64,000 nt of DNA from Heliocidaris erythrogramma (Eukaryota; Echinodermata; Echinoidea; Camarodonta; Echinometridae), in the NCBI GenBank assembly GCA_025617745.1, contig CM046858.1:32092180-32156179 (forward strand), given 5' to 3'. The notes beneath the pieces were generated by a model, which was not told the origin of the DNA, ran no database searches, and saw nothing but the letters and a program-made list of their open reading frames with translations. The position numbers were made by a program, and so were the translations under genes. Below are positions 34,654-47,292 of the stretch, in pieces; within the stretch, counting starts at the first letter, position 1, and every line of letters starts with the position of its first letter.

Positions 34654-35169
34654 CTGAAAAAGAGCAGCATATATATTTATATCTACTATAAAATAAAATT
34701 TGTCCAGCAAGAGCCCCAAATTGAGCGCTACCAACAGAGTATATTTCACATTACACGATATTATCATTAAAAAGGGATAGTTTTGGCAAGTACTGTATAA
34801 CGGTAAGGCAATCAGTTCTTGACAAACAGGGAAATCCACAATCTACACAAGCGACATACATGTACATGTACTACTAAAATGTTGCGGAATGGTCCTAAAT
34901 ACAAACACTGAATTTTTTATTTGATTTGATTTGTTAAGGTTTATCGAAGATTAAAATCATCACAGCTAAAAGCTGAATTGAGATTTTTTTACATATTCTT
35001 AAGAACAACAAGATGAATGTGACTGCGTCTTGTACATGTACATGCCTTCACCAAAGTTCATGGCTCAAAATCTTCTTCAAATAATAACCAGGACAGAAAT
35101 CCTAGTTACATGTTAATTGACTTTTCTGATCTTTGATGTAATCAGTTCCTCTCACTATGGTAATGCATA

Positions 35170-35830
35170 ACAGTACAAGTTTTAAGCTAATGGCTCAAAT
35201 CGTTCAAAGAAATATTGTGATAACGAGGCTAAAAACCTGAAATTTCACGGTAAATGACCTCTATAACTTTTGATCTTTGACCTACTTAGAGAGGCAGCGG
35301 AACGTCGGGCTCAGACAATGGAAGTGGAGGGGCACCTTTTGTCCACCAAACAAATGGTGCACCCCCACTTTCATTGTCTGAGCCCAACGTTCCGCCACCT
35401 CTAAGCAGTGTCTCACTGTAGTTATACATAATAGCAAGTTTGAAGTTCATAGCTCACATGATTCTTGAGATATCGCATTAATGAGGCTAAAAACTGAAAT
35501 TTCAGACATGGACTTCTACCTTTGACCTTTGACCTACATACCCCAAAATCAAATCCAATCGTCTTTCTATGGTGATACATATTAGCACCAAGTTTGAAGT
35601 GCATACCTCGAATGGTTCTTGAGATTACACAGTAATGAGGATAAAACCTAAAATTTAAGGAATTGACCTCTGTGACCTTTGACCTTTGACCTACAGAATA
35701 CAAAATCCAATCAGATCGTCTTCCTATAGCGATACATGTACATACCAGTACCAAGTTTGAAGTTCATACCTCAAATGGTTCTTGAGATATCGTGTTAACG
35801 ATGCTAAAGCCTAAAATTTCAGAAATTGAC
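35170..35830. repeat. Tandem array, about 145-170-bp unit, 3-4 copies
   Basis: Units share AAGTTTGAAGTTCATA, TGGTTCTTGAGAT, TAATGAGGATAAAA-type blocks and GACCTTTGACCTTTGACCTA. Related in style to the array at 15-17 kb. One unit is interrupted by the palindromic element at 35285-35405. Confidence 0.75.
35285..35405. mobile_element. Palindromic 121-bp insertion
   Basis: CTTAGAGAGGCAGCGGAACG at the left is mirrored by CGTTCCGCCACCTCTAAG at the right, with inner arms GGCTCAGACAATGGAAGTGG and CCACTTTCATTGTCTGAGCC. Nearly the whole element folds into one hairpin. Confidence 0.75.
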
Positions 35831-36229
35831 CTCTGACCGATTGACAACAGGCAAAATTAAAAAACAGAAATTCTCAATCTTTTCAACCATAAATGTCCGT
35901 GATATCTAGGAGAATGTTCAGACAATAAACTCCATGTAATGCTATTTTCCATTAAAAAAAAAAAAAAACTATTTTGGTGACAATGTAATACATGTACATG
36001 TACATTGTACAATGTTGTAAAAACAAACTCCATTTACATGTAGTTATATTTGAAATACAGTCTAATAAACTTCTGTTGAAAATGAATCGCACTGATTAAC
36101 CTCTGGTAGTAGAACTGCTGATTTTTGTCAGTTCTATCTAGTGCAACCTAACATGAAAGTTGATAAACCCATTTTTCTCTCACATACAATTCCCACTGAT
36201 TGGAATCAGAGTATTGATTGATTTAAAAC

Positions 36230-36440
36230 AAGAGGGGGTTGCATCATTTTCCAAGTCCTAAGTTGATACAAATACCTAGGGGGCAAAGCAGGATTTTGAG
36301 ACACGGGCTGTTGTAAAAGGTTGTTGGGCATCAGATTGTTCGGAAGACCATCCTGTACAACTTCCAGGTGGACTGCCTCAGAAATACGCTGCTGAATAAA
36401 AATGGCAGCTATTTTTTTCAAAATGGTCGCCATGTATTAC
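36230..36440. repeat. Interspersed repeat, also present at 47105-47220
   Basis: The block with ATACCTAGGGGGCAAAGCAGG, ACAACTTCCAGGTGGACTGC and GCTGCTGAATAAAAATGGCA occurs in inverted orientation at 47105-47220, where AAAATGGCTGCAATTTTTAT and CCACCTGGAAGTTGT are recognisable. An open frame of 75 codons on the minus strand here is likely part of the repeat, not a gene. Confidence 0.65.
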
Positions 36441-36639
36441 TAGCATTGACAATTTTGAATAACCTTCAAATACCATGTTTGAGGCATCAAATAAAAGAAA
36501 AAATAAAATTCCCCTCAACATGGTATCACATTCGATTGTCTTTGTAATAATTTACATAACAATTTCTGGCCAAATATGTGAATTTTTATCATTTTTCCCC
36601 AAAATATGAATTACACCTAAATATATTTTTCTCCATATT

Positions 36640-37555
36640 TCTTATGCCTTTGTGACTAATGACTTGAACCTTTCTCAAAAACTGCCCAAACATATACAGA
36701 AAGTTGATTTCCATGCGGGAGAGTGTGTCTGCCACTACATTGTGTTTGCCACTAATATGCCTAATATCAGTCGTGAATTGTGATATATAGTCTAGATGCC
36801 TGGTACTCTCGTGGTGAATACCTGTCGGGTTTAGAGTTGTAGGCATGTATAAGTGGTTTGTGATCTGTGTAGACACAGAATTGCCATCCGTCTAATGCAT
36901 GCTTGAAGTGACGAACGGTGAGGTAGATAGCTAGAAGTTCACGTCCAAAAGTGCTATACCTGGTCTCTGCTGGCTGCAGGCGTTTGGAGAAGAAGGCGAT
37001 GGGTTGCCAGTCATCGTCAACTAGTTGCTGCAATACCCCTCCGACAGCAACATCTGATGCATCAACCATAATGCAGAGTGGGGCATTAGGCTTAGGGTGT
37101 GACAGAAGTGTAGCATTAGCTAATGCTGTCTTGACTGAGTTGAATGCATGCAGGGCCGTTTCGTCAAGATGAATTGCCTCGTTTTTCTGCTTGCATGCCA
37201 GGAGATCAGTGAGTGGTTTTGTGGTAGCTGCACAATCGGGAATGAAGCATCGATAGAAGTTGATGAATCCAAGTAACTCGCGAAGTTTGCGTAGAGAATC
37301 AGGGACAGGGAAGTCATTGATGACTTTGACTTTCTCGGGAAGAGGGAGGATGCCGTTCTCATCAACGATATGGCCGACAAAGGTGAGGGAGGATGCGCAA
37401 ATTCACATTTTGCTGGCTTAATGACAACTCCATATTTTCGCAAGTCTAGTGAAGAGAAGTTGCAGGTGTTGTACATGCTGCTCCGGTGTCTCACTTGTGA
37501 TGAGGAGGTCATCGATCTAGGCGTACACAAAGGGAAGTCCACGGGTTTACCTCAT
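36640..37555 (-). pseudogene. Ty3/gypsy-type pol remnant (RT end and RNase H)
   Basis: Minus-strand pieces in several frames, in order: DDLLITSE and LRKYGVVIKPAKCEF (reverse transcriptase fingers/palm end), GILPLPEKVKVINDFP, LRELLGFINFYRCFIPD, then RNase H with IMVDASDVAVGGVLQQL, PIAFFSKRLQPAETRYSTF, ELLAIYLTVRHFKHAL, YTDHKPLIHA and HISGKHNVVADTLSR. These are standard Ty3/gypsy motifs. Frame changes near 37120-37150 and 36800 and absence of protease, integrase and LTRs make it a defective fragment. It lies in an intron of the minus-strand host gene. Confidence 0.85.
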
Positions 37556-37785
37556 CAATGAGGTAACCCGTGTTGATGTGAGCAGGCTAGCTTGTTTTGA
37601 ATGCTGTGATGATTTGTCTTCACTACTTATGCTCCTATTGGTTTGAATTTTTTGAGATTGGGAAGTCAAAGTTTGAATTAGAACTGAGAGCTGTAAGATT
37701 TGTGCTCGTATTTGTTGAATGGTACGAGTTGACCGAGTAGAAGAAGTAGGGTGATTTTGATTGTCAGTCGACATGTTGAGGAGAT
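37556..37785 (-). pseudogene. Gag N-terminal fragment fused to gypsy-type pol by deletion
   Basis: The minus-strand frame MSTDNQNHPTSSTRSTRTIQ followed by a short helical segment (IQQIRAQILQLSVLIQTLT) runs directly into the reverse-transcriptase remnant at about 37560. Most of gag, protease and the first half of reverse transcriptase are missing, so an internal deletion is inferred. It could alternatively be a leader ORF. Confidence 0.5.
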
Positions 37786-37824
37786 AAAAAATGAGCCAAC
37801 CATATAAATGAAGAAAGGAAGATA

Positions 37825-39447
37825 CAGTTAACAACAAAATTATTCATACCCCTTGGAAAATTCTAGTTTTTTGCATTTTTCCTAAAAATGAATGGTTAAC
37901 TGAATTTAATTGCACATCACATAAATACATTTAGTTATCATCTGCAAATGAATGCTGTTTCTGGTTTCACCTCATTTGCATAACAATAGAAAAGGTGAAT
38001 TATCCAAACTGGGTGATGTTCAAAATTATTCATACCCTTGGTGATCTATTGACTTTGTCAATCAGTATGAATCCAGTCCTTGTGATTAATGCTCGTAACA
38101 CTTTCTTCACACTGTCACAATGCTTCCGGAGGTCTCTACTGAGATATCAGGCCAATACCTGGTCTCCAATGGCCCAATCTCCTTGAGGATGTTGTCCACA
38201 CATGCCATCACCTGGTCTTCAGGGGATTCGATGGATTTAAAGCAGATTTTGTGTTTGCAGGTGGTGTAGTTTTAGACGTCATGAGGATAGGACTATGATA
38301 TTGATATTTTCGTTAATATTCTTAAGCACTCTTCCTGGAGAGACTTCCCTAGAGGCATTCACTGTTGCACTCTGTCAAGGGAAGGTATTTCCTGATACTT
38401 TTGTTCCATTATGTTTAGGGAGGCCATGGTAGTTGTCTAAAGGTTGGATGGTGCCAATTTTATCAGTTTATTCAGTTACACTGATTGACACATTTTTGAT
38501 ATGGACACCTGCAAGTGGGTACTCTAGTGAAGCTTAAAATACTGATCTTTATGTTCCAGTGCACTGTCAAACTGGTAGCATTTTGTGCACTGCAGCTGGT
38601 AACATGGAGGGCATATGGTCTAAATTTGGTTTACATTCATTTTGATATCAAGGATTGTAGCTTTCATACCAAAGATACAAAGAATATACCATATGAAGAT
38701 TGATATACAGTAACAGTCAATGTGGGATGTGTATGGTACTCAAAGGTTACATACTGTTATTCATGGTGACCTGACGTTAGAGTCATGAAATGACTTTAAT
38801 ATCACCAACATGGCCTTCCTGAGCACTCCGATTAAGAATGGGGCCAATGAATAAAGGTGAACCCTCCCACAGGCAGTGCAAAAGGGAAGGGCTCTTCAGG
38901 AATGGTGCTTTGCTTCATAAGTAGATACAGAATTTTCATTAAAATGCATGGAATAAATGACCGAAAATGTCAATATCATAGTCTTGTCATCATGAAGTCG
39001 ATAACTGCATCACCTGTAGGACACAAAATCTAATGAACTCCCTGAAGGTCAGGTGAAGCATGTGTGGACACATCCCCAAGGAGATTGAGCCATTGGAGAA
39101 CAGGTACTGACCTGATATCCCAGCAGAGACCCCTCCGGAAGCCTTGTGACGGTGTATTATATAATAAAGTGAATTACAAGCATTAATCACAAGGATCGGA
39201 TTCATACTGATTGACAAAGTCAATAAATCAGCAAGGGTATGAATAATTTTGAACATCGCCCAGTTTGGATAACTCACCTTTACTATTGTTATGCAAATGA
39301 GGTGAAACCGGAAACGGCATTCATTTGCAGATGATAACTAAATGTATTCAAGTGATGTGCAGGTAACTTCATTTAACCATTCATTTTTAGGAAAAATGCA
39401 AAAAACTAGAATTTTCCAAGGGGTATGAATAATTTTGTTGTTAACTG
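37825..39447. mobile_element. Tc1/mariner-like element with about 500-bp terminal repeats
   Basis: TA then CAGTTAACAACAAAATTATT at the left; AATAATTTTGTTGTTAACTG then TA at the right. The inverted homology continues inward well beyond the ends (for example ATTATTCATACCC, CTGATTGACAAAGTCAA, CACATGCTTCACCTGACCTT-like, and TATGATATTGAtATTTTCG against CGAAAATGTCAATATCATA), so each arm is about 500 bp. The middle about 600 bp is unique and non-coding. No transposase frame was found. Confidence 0.85.
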
Positions 39448-39751
39448 TAAGTTCTAAACTCCACTATACAGTATATTTAGGCGTTGGAGTATTATTAACT
39501 TGTAAAATCAGCACTGATTTTCTTATTTACTATATAAATCTATATACCTACCTATTATGCCAGTAGTCTTGACTACGGGACCCCTTCGAGAATTTAACAC
39601 ACATGAGTCACAATATTGTGCGCACCCCCCGTAATCCTATTGTCCCCTTCGCCACTCACGCGCGTCAACACGCTACGGCCATCTTCCTCTTTTGCGAGCA
39701 ATCCCAAGTAGAAACATGTTGCTTGCAAGGAGCGGGGAAGGAGGGAGGGTC

Positions 39752-39846
39752 ATAGGTAGGTATATAGATTTATATAGTAAATAAGAAAATCAGTGCTGAT
39801 TTTACAAATTTACTGCAATAAATCATATATACCTACCTATTATGCC
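39752..39846. repeat. DIRS copy 2 internal complementary region
   Basis: Same two-half structure as in copy 1 and nearly identical in sequence: first half complementary to the left terminus, second half to the right terminus, joining at ACAAATTTACTG. Confidence 0.92.
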
Positions 39847-39914
39847 AGACCAGCGCCAACTCAAAGACCGGGAGGCATGTTTCGAGCAGAAGGAAATAGG
39901 ATTACACCAAAGAC

Positions 39915-40930
39915 TACAAAGAAGACACAGCGGCCTTCAAGGTGGCTGACGCAAACAAAGCTTCACCTGCGGGAATATCCCTAAGGTAGCAAGAAATGAA
40001 GGAATTGGGCGAACGCCAATAAGCAGCCTTCAAAATATCAACAAGCGCCACACCTTGAAACAGAGCCCAAGAAGTGCTGACACTACGAGTATCATGAGCA
40101 CGAGGCTTACTGTCGGATAAAAAAGAGCCTCTGTGCCAGCGGCCCTAATAGCTTCAACGATCCATCTAGAGATGGAATCAAGAGAGGCAGGAGAAAAAGG
40201 CTCTCTAGTGATCAGGAACAACTGATCATCCTTACGATAAGACTTAGTCTTATCAATATACCATTTGAGAGCCCTAACAGGACACCAAACTTTGTCCTCA
40301 CGCACCGAAGAAAAGTTAGAAAGCGGACAAAGAAAAATCTCAACAGGACCGGAGGCAGCTGTCTGATTCTTGGCAACGAAAGAAGCCCTAGGAATCAATC
40401 TAACACCTTTTCTCTCCCAGCGAACATGACCAGGAGTAAGACAGAGAGCATGAAGAGTACTGCGCCTCTGCCCAGAGGCAATAGCTACCAAAAAGAGCGT
40501 CTTAACCGTAAGATGATGAAGCGAAGCTTCACCTAACGGTTCGAAAGGAGCTTTCGCCAAGGCCTCCAGGACCTTAGGCAGACTCCAAGACGGCACTAAC
40601 TTAGAAAAAGAAGGTCGTTTCAGAAAGAACGAACGAATCAAACCACTTAGTAGCGGGGAATTGGAAATCCCCGAACCATCTGAGAAACCCGAATGAATGG
40701 CCCCGATCGCCGAACGGTAGCCTCGGATAGTAGAGATAGATCTCCCTTTGTCAAATAACAGGATTAAGAAATCCGCAATTGAACCAATAGGAGCCTTAGA
40801 AGGGGTTCGATTTCTTCTCTTTGCACCAAAGGAAAAAGACCGAGAGACGGGAATTGTAAATTTCCCTAGTAGAAACCCTACGACTGGACATTAAAAAGTC
40901 CACGGCTCTATCAGAGAGACCCGACTGTCT
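39915..40930 (-). pseudogene. DIRS tyrosine recombinase (copy 2), frameshifted
   Basis: Homologous to the copy 1 recombinase. Catalytic Arg context SGQRRSTLHAL is present. In an A-run near 40120 this copy has two extra A residues relative to copy 1, so the frame leaves the protein after GTEAL and the HxxR and Tyr parts fall out of frame. A second disruption near 40800 (KEKKSNP context) separates the N-terminal part. Inactive. Confidence 0.88.
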
Positions 40931-40959
40931 TGCAGATCCCCTGACAGGGGCCAAGCAGT

Positions 40960-42330
40960 CAAATGAAGAGACTCCGGACTGTGGTGAAGAATCCCCGATA
41001 GGGGCTGTAACACCAGATCCGCTCTTAACGGGAGAACGAACGGTTGAGCCCTTAGGAGGCTCATAAGTTCTGGAAACCAATTCCTCCTGGGCCAAAAGGG
41101 AGCTATTACGAGCACCCGCGCCCGATCTTCCCTGATTTTCCGCAAGACACGCGGAATCAGTTGGAAGGGAGGAAAGGCGAATCCCTGAAGGTTCTCCCAG
41201 CTGAGGGAGAAAGCATCGAGAGCCCATGCTCCCTGATCGCGAACACGGGAGCAAAACTTCGGCAGCTGGTGATTTAGCACCGACGCAAATAGATCCACTT
41301 CCAGTGGACCTAGGCAACTGCGAATGCGGCAAAATACCTCCGGATGGAGCGTCCATTCCGATGGAAGATACCTGCCCCGAGACAGAAAATCCGCAATGAG
41401 GTTTTTCCCGACCGGGGATGAAAGAGGCCACGGGTGTGATTGCCATGCGACGACACCACCTCCACAGCTGAGCTGCTAGGGCATTCAGGGCAACCGAACG
41501 AGTGCCTCCCTGCCGATTGATATATGCCGCCACAGTAACATTGTCCGTGAGAATCAGAACCGAACGACTGAGAAGTCGACTTCTGAAATGGAGCAAGGTC
41601 AACAGAACTGCCATAAACTCCAGGACATTGATATGAGGAAGAGTCCCAAAATGAGACCAATCCCCCGCAACCGTGCTGCCGTTGCAGTGTCCTCCCCACC
41701 CCAACCGAGAGGCGTCCGTCGAAACCGATATCGACGGAAGAGGGGCAGAGAAGGACCTGCCTCGCGCGAGAAACACCTCGCTCGTCCAACAAAGGAGAAG
41801 AGACTTGATCCTTACTGGTACTGGAATCCAGACCAAAAGAAAGTCTTTTCCCGGCTTGAAGAACCTGAGGAGCTGTCTCTGAAAGGGTCTCATGAGGAGC
41901 CGGCAGTCCTCTAAAAACATCGACTAGACTGGCTAGATAACCTAAGTCTTGAGTAAGAATGACGAGCAAACTAGTCTCGTCCAACAAACAATCGCGCAAC
42001 TCCGCTAGGAGAAGCCAATCGTCCAGGTAGCAAAAATAGCCGAAGGCCGCATCGCCTCAGAGAGGCTGCCAGCACGGCTACAACCTGAGTAAGAACCCGA
42101 GGGACTGGGCACGGCCCGACGTGAAGAGTGCGAAAACGATAAGTCTCTGAGAGGAAGAAAAACCCCAGAAGATCGCGCGGGAAAGTGGAAATACGCATCT
42201 TCGAAAACTATCAAGACCGCGTAGTCCTTCCTCTTGATCAACGGAAGAATGGAGGCGAGAGTCTCCATCCGAAAATGTACTGAAGTTTTCCCGAGCGCTT
42301 GGGAATAACAAAAGTCGGAGAAAGGGAAAA
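40960..42330 (-). pseudogene. DIRS RNase H/methyltransferase with deleted reverse transcriptase (copy 2)
   Basis: STDASRLGWGG, LTDNVTVAAYINRQGG and the methyltransferase-like DLFASVLNHQLPKFCS and FAFPPF motifs are retained in shifted frames. Compared with copy 1, the thumb segment before GYLASLVDV is missing (direct join near 41940-41960). Only scrambled pieces of the polymerase palm remain (HFRMETLASILPLIKR, YRFRTL). Confidence 0.8.
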
Positions 42331-42589
42331 AGACAGCCTGTGAGGTGACCGAGTTCCTATAGCACCTCCGGGGAGCGGGGCGGACAGATCTATGAAGAAT
42401 CAGTCTCGTCCGCCAAAGAGAACAAAAGCGTCCCCGGAGATGGCCTCCCAAGCGGGGAGAAAGGAACGAAGACAGCCACCAACCAATACTCTGCGACGGT
42501 ACATGACCGAGGCAGCTGCAGTGGAAAACTATGACCACTGCAAACCAAACATGACGCTCAAAAGAAGCACCGCTTCAATGCGTCCAAAA

Positions 42590-44900
42590 TCCAGCTAGAA
42601 ATCCTCCGCAAGAGAAAAACGCTCGGAGGAATCCCGCTGCCTGAACCCAAGCAAAGCCGAACCCTGCGCGCGGGTTGACTAAAAGTCAGGGAAAGTTTAG
42701 AACAAAGCAATCGCTTCTACCCCACAAAGGGAGAGCAACTAAGGCTCTGCCTGCCCCAGCGATTCGGAAACCGAAGCTTGAGAGGCCGCTTCCAAAACTG
42801 GATCCGCCTGAAATAATCGTGACAAAGAATCACGAACAAAGGCCGAAACGGTCGGATTCACGCATGAACCGCCATAAGCCTCCTCACCCGACGGAGCCCC
42901 GAAGCTGCGAGACTAGGAGGCGCATGTGATCCCATCACAGACAAAGAAGAATAAACCATAAAAGGCTAATTAGTCTCGATGTCCGACCCAAAAACGGGAC
43001 AAGAGCAGGGGATGTGAATCCTGGTACAAGGGACCAACCCTGAGTCTGGGCAAAGCCCATCTCACACTGAACAACTCAGCTTGAGAGACCGGAGGGTTAG
43101 CTAAACCCGATGGGCAAGAGGCAGGCAAAGCCTTGCCTCTTTTAGCCCCTTCCCTAGGCTTCTGATTGGCCCAAAAAGAGCCTAAGTCGAAACCCGCTTT
43201 TCAGAGCGTTTATTCGGTTTCGTTCGGATCCCCGAAGCCCTTTGGGAACACGAACCGAACCCTCCGCTGAGGGACGCTCACCTCCCTTTATGGGAGAAGT
43301 GCGCTGAGGGTATTGAACCCAAAGACGCGCACCAATTACCCATATCGGCCGAGCAAGGAGATGCAACAGCCATGGGCCGGACGCCAAGGCGCCCAGAGCA
43401 AGGGCGGACCGGGATGACCCGGCAAAGGAACCAACAAAGGACTCAGCAGGAATCCCGCTGCTTAAACCAACGCGAAGTCGAACCCTGCGCGCGGGTTGAC
43501 TAAAATTCAGAGAGATATCTGGATAACAAAGCAATCGCTTCCACCCCACAGAGGGCGAGCGATTGAGACTCCGCCTGCCCACGCGATTCAAAAAAGAAGC
43601 TTGAGAGGCCACCTCCAAATCTGGTTCCACCCGAGTGGAAAGAGACAAAGGAACGCTAACAAAGGCCTCAGCAGGCAGAGCCCCGCATGGTTCAACGAAA
43701 GTCTCCTCGACCAGCGGCGTCCAAAGGGCCGCGGGAATAGGAGGCACATGCGAAACCGACTCAGACAAAGACGAATCCAACACAAAAGGCTGATTAGTCT
43801 CAAAGTCAGACCCCTGAATAGGGACAGAAGTCAGGGTTGAAGTAGCCGGTACAAGGACCAACCCTGATTCTGAGCAAAAGCCCGCATCATGCTGAACATG
43901 TCAGCTTGAGAGGAGCTAGCTGGGTTAGCCAGGCCAGACGGGCAAGAGGCCGGCAAAGCCTTGCCACTTTTTGCCCTCTTCTTGGCCTTTTTCTTGGCTG
44001 GCTCGACAAGAGTCGTAGCCGAAACCCTTTTGTTAGAACGCTTAATCGGATTCGTTCGGATCTCCGAAGCCACTTCGGAAACACGAACCGATCCCTCCGC
44101 GGAGGGACGTTCACTTCCCCAAAAAGGGATTGGAGCGCTCATGGCGTAAGCCTAGAGAATCGCCCAAATCACCCATATTGGCTAAGCAAGAAGATGCAGT
44201 AGCCATGGGTTGGGAGTTAAAAGCTCCCAGTGCGTGGGCAGACCGAGATGACTCGGTATGTGCCCGATGACTACTAAAGGCGTGTGAACCCGCTATTGAA
44301 CCGCTCGAAAGCAGCAATAGGGGAGCACTAGTAGTCACGCACTCAGGTGAGAACACCTGTTGCTCCGAAGAGCGTCCATAATTGTTAGCTCGAGCATTCC
44401 CATTAGCTGGCAATGTAGACAGCCCAGGAAGTACTCGTTCCCCCATATGGCGTTTGCCGGGGGCTAGGGTTTGAGAACCCAGACCAACATGGACTAAGCC
44501 CGTGGGTTGCCCTGCAGTAGTGGGGCGCGTCTCCCCTAACGGATCAGAGCGAGTGAACGCTACCGTACGGGAAACAACCGCCTCCCCCCTCTGGTCTCAG
44601 CGACCGGGGGATTGGAATCGTTAGATATCCAAACCACTAGAATCTGACGCCACCCACCCCGAAACCACGGGCTTCGGAGTTGACAATCCCGACTCAGTTA
44701 ACGCCACCCGTCCCGAAGCCGCAAGCTACGAGACTGGCAAACTCTGCAAGGAAACACCACTAGGCAACTTACCCTTAGCCCTCCTCCCTCCCCCATGTAC
44801 CGAAGTACTCGGGAGAGTTCTGGAAGGCCGAGTCGTCTTGCTAGACGACTCTTCGGAAGAAGCAGGTCTCCTTGACCTAGCTGCTTCTTCTTCCGAATCC
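42590..44900 (-). pseudogene. DIRS gag-like region with internal partial duplication (copy 2)
   Basis: The block containing GCGCGCGGGTTGACTAAAA and the following gag text occurs at about 42665-43150 and again at about 43480-43990, whereas copy 1 has it once (24260-24730). The first unit is strongly diverged, the second close to copy 1. The N terminus (44907 downward, with the same DSEEEAARSRRPASSEES start in another frame) is kept. Confidence 0.75.
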
Positions 44901-45699
44901 ATACCACTGCAATAAAACAGACAATAAAGTATACTTTTCAAATTAAGAAATACTTCAACTGAATGCAGTAAAATAAGGGTAAAATTATTTGGGAGATACG
45001 CACTAAAGAAATTTTCACAGCCTAAAAACCGTAAGAATAAACGCCGAACCCGAAGGCTCGGTGACAAACGGAAACACCCGCAAACACGGAAATATCTACG
45101 TGGGGCTGACCGTGAAAGAGAAAAAATAAATGCCAAGAAAGGGAATCAAAAAATCCCTTGCAATCGGCAAGAGTGACTACTAAAACACAAAGTACTATAA
45201 TCTAAACGAATATAGGTACCTAAAAGTGCTTTAACTATGTGAAAAAGCGCACCAAAAAGATACTATACGACCTGATTTCAGGAGCGCTGTGACTATACGT
45301 CCTAACTCGTCGGGGGCGAGCAAGAAAGAGGAAGATGGCCGTAGCGTGTTGACGCGCGTGAGTGGCGAAGGGGACAATAGGATTACGGGGGGTGCGCACA
45401 ATATTGTGACTCATGTGTGTTAAATTCTCGAAGGGGTCCCGTAGTCAAGACTACAGGCATAATAGGTAGGTATATATGATTTATTGCAGTAAATTATAAC
45501 TTGACACCATTTTGTGTATCGCGGGTATTCTTTAAATGGTTTCTGGAAGCTTCTCATTGATCTCACCAGGCATATTGATACCATAGCAATGGGGGCATGG
45601 ACATGGCACGGGAGGGGTGTGGGGTGTGGGGTGCAAGTTGTGAACTTGAGTGTAAATCATTAGTCATGACTATCACTTGAAACCAAGTGTCATATTATA

Positions 45700-46951
45700 C
45701 AGTCAAACCTGTCTATAGCGGCCACCAAAGGGAAACGGAAAAAGTGGCCGCTATAGACAGGTCGGCGGCCATTTTTAATTTTTGCACATACACGCAACAT
45801 CACTTATAGTGTACATGTACATGTATCCATATATATCACTTAGGAAAACAAGCTATAGATCTACAGATTTGACGTATAACTTGTCATATGATATATAAAA
45901 TGCCAAAATAATGTGCTTTGTTGTCAGTAAATGAGAAAAACAATAGATATACGAGCAATCTCTGTAAAATGAATTTTCCCTCAAATTACCACGTAGCCTA
46001 CGTAGTCGCCCGCGGGAGACTGCTGGTTCTTGATTTTTTTAGTCTAAAAACGACGTCTAATCATGCTGTTGCTTCTTGTCAAAAAATTACAATAAGTTTT
46101 TCTTTTGAATAAAATCATGCAATCAATTTTCATTCAATAAATATTTGCCTTTTGAATGGTTTAAAAGAAGTTTTAACTGTTTTTGAGAATGACGATAGAA
46201 GTTGCTCGCTTGATGCAATGGATCGCTGGTGGACTAGTTTTCCTGCTGTTTTTCAGCAGGACAATTTCGTACATGAAATCGTTATTATTGATCCTTAAAA
46301 AAATAATAGCTGGGTAGTATTTTATTATTTTCACTTTCTAAAAAAAAAAATCACTCTTTTATTATTTTTCTCGATAGCTTTAACCCTTTAAATTTTTTTT
46401 TGGATAAATCTTTAAAAAAATAAAAATTAATATTGAAGTGTACGAGCCTGTGCTATTGCGCAATGGCGATCGATCGCTATCAATGCCGACCGTGATAGCT
46501 TAAGAGAACAATACAGGGGCAGGAGATCGCAGCTGGATGGTGCGAAGATTACGTAAACGAACAATACTAGTGCTTAATTCTTCCTGAAAAGACTTAATCT
46601 CTAATTAGTTGGCAATGTGGTAAAACTTTTAGATCTTCTTGGCCATTGTAGAATCTATTCACAACGTTTGTGTGAGAGTGTGACTGAGCTAGGACTCGGT
46701 AAACAAATCGCGGCTTTATTATGCCTAACTTTTTATGGCAAAAACTACTTTTTGTGCATGAAGCTACGGCTCAACTCGATATTAGTGGCCGCTATACGCG
46801 GTCAAATATTGACCGAGGGATACATAATGGGTGGCCGCTGGCCGCGTTAGGCAGGTGACCGCTATATGCAGGGTCTACAACACAGTAATATCCTGCGGGG
46901 GATTTTTTGGTGGCCGCTATAGACAGGTGGCCGCTAAGACAGGTTTGACTG
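45700..46951. mobile_element. pogo-like non-autonomous element, TIR CAGTCAAACCTGTC
   Basis: TA then CAGTCAAACCTGTCTATAGC at the left; AGACAGGTTTGACTG then TA at the right. Subterminal GGCCGCTATAGACAGGT words recur inside both ends. The interior has AT-rich runs and no transposase frame. TA duplication plus CAGTCAAACCT ends fit a pogo/Tigger-type assignment. 1.25 kb, intronic. Confidence 0.8.
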
Positions 46952-47292
46952 TATATTATTCGACCAAAAGTCTGTATTGATTTCTGTAATATCATAAGCT
47001 GCTATAGGCACATTTACATCATTCAGGATAATTAGAGCAATAATAAAGAGTTATTTATCAATATGATAAAACTGAATTATCTGACATCACACTTGGTATT
47101 TTGAAAAAATGGCTGCAATTTTTATTCAGCAGCGTATATTTCTGAGGTAGTCCACCTGGAAGTTGTGCAGAATCCCCAACAACAGCCCATGTCTCAAAAC
47201 CCCCCAAATGGGGTTTTGCCACCTCGGTATAACAGGTGATTAGTTGTCAAGGTTAGTTTGCATGACATCAATAAATTTACCTCAGTACTTAC

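Larger units (their letters stand above)
39499..45495 (-). mobile_element. DIRS-type retrotransposon, copy 2, decayed
   Basis: About 6.0 kb, same orientation and family as copy 1. The left terminus GTAAAATCAG starts at 39502 and the right terminus TTGCAGTAAA ends at 45493. Inverted terminal repeats lie at 39545-39692 and 45325-45475, with the internal complementary region at 39752-39846. Recombinase and RNase H/methyltransferase regions are close to copy 1. The reverse-transcriptase core is deleted and rearranged around 41940-42330, and a gag segment is duplicated at 42590-43900. It is inserted in an intron of the minus-strand host gene. Confidence 0.92.
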
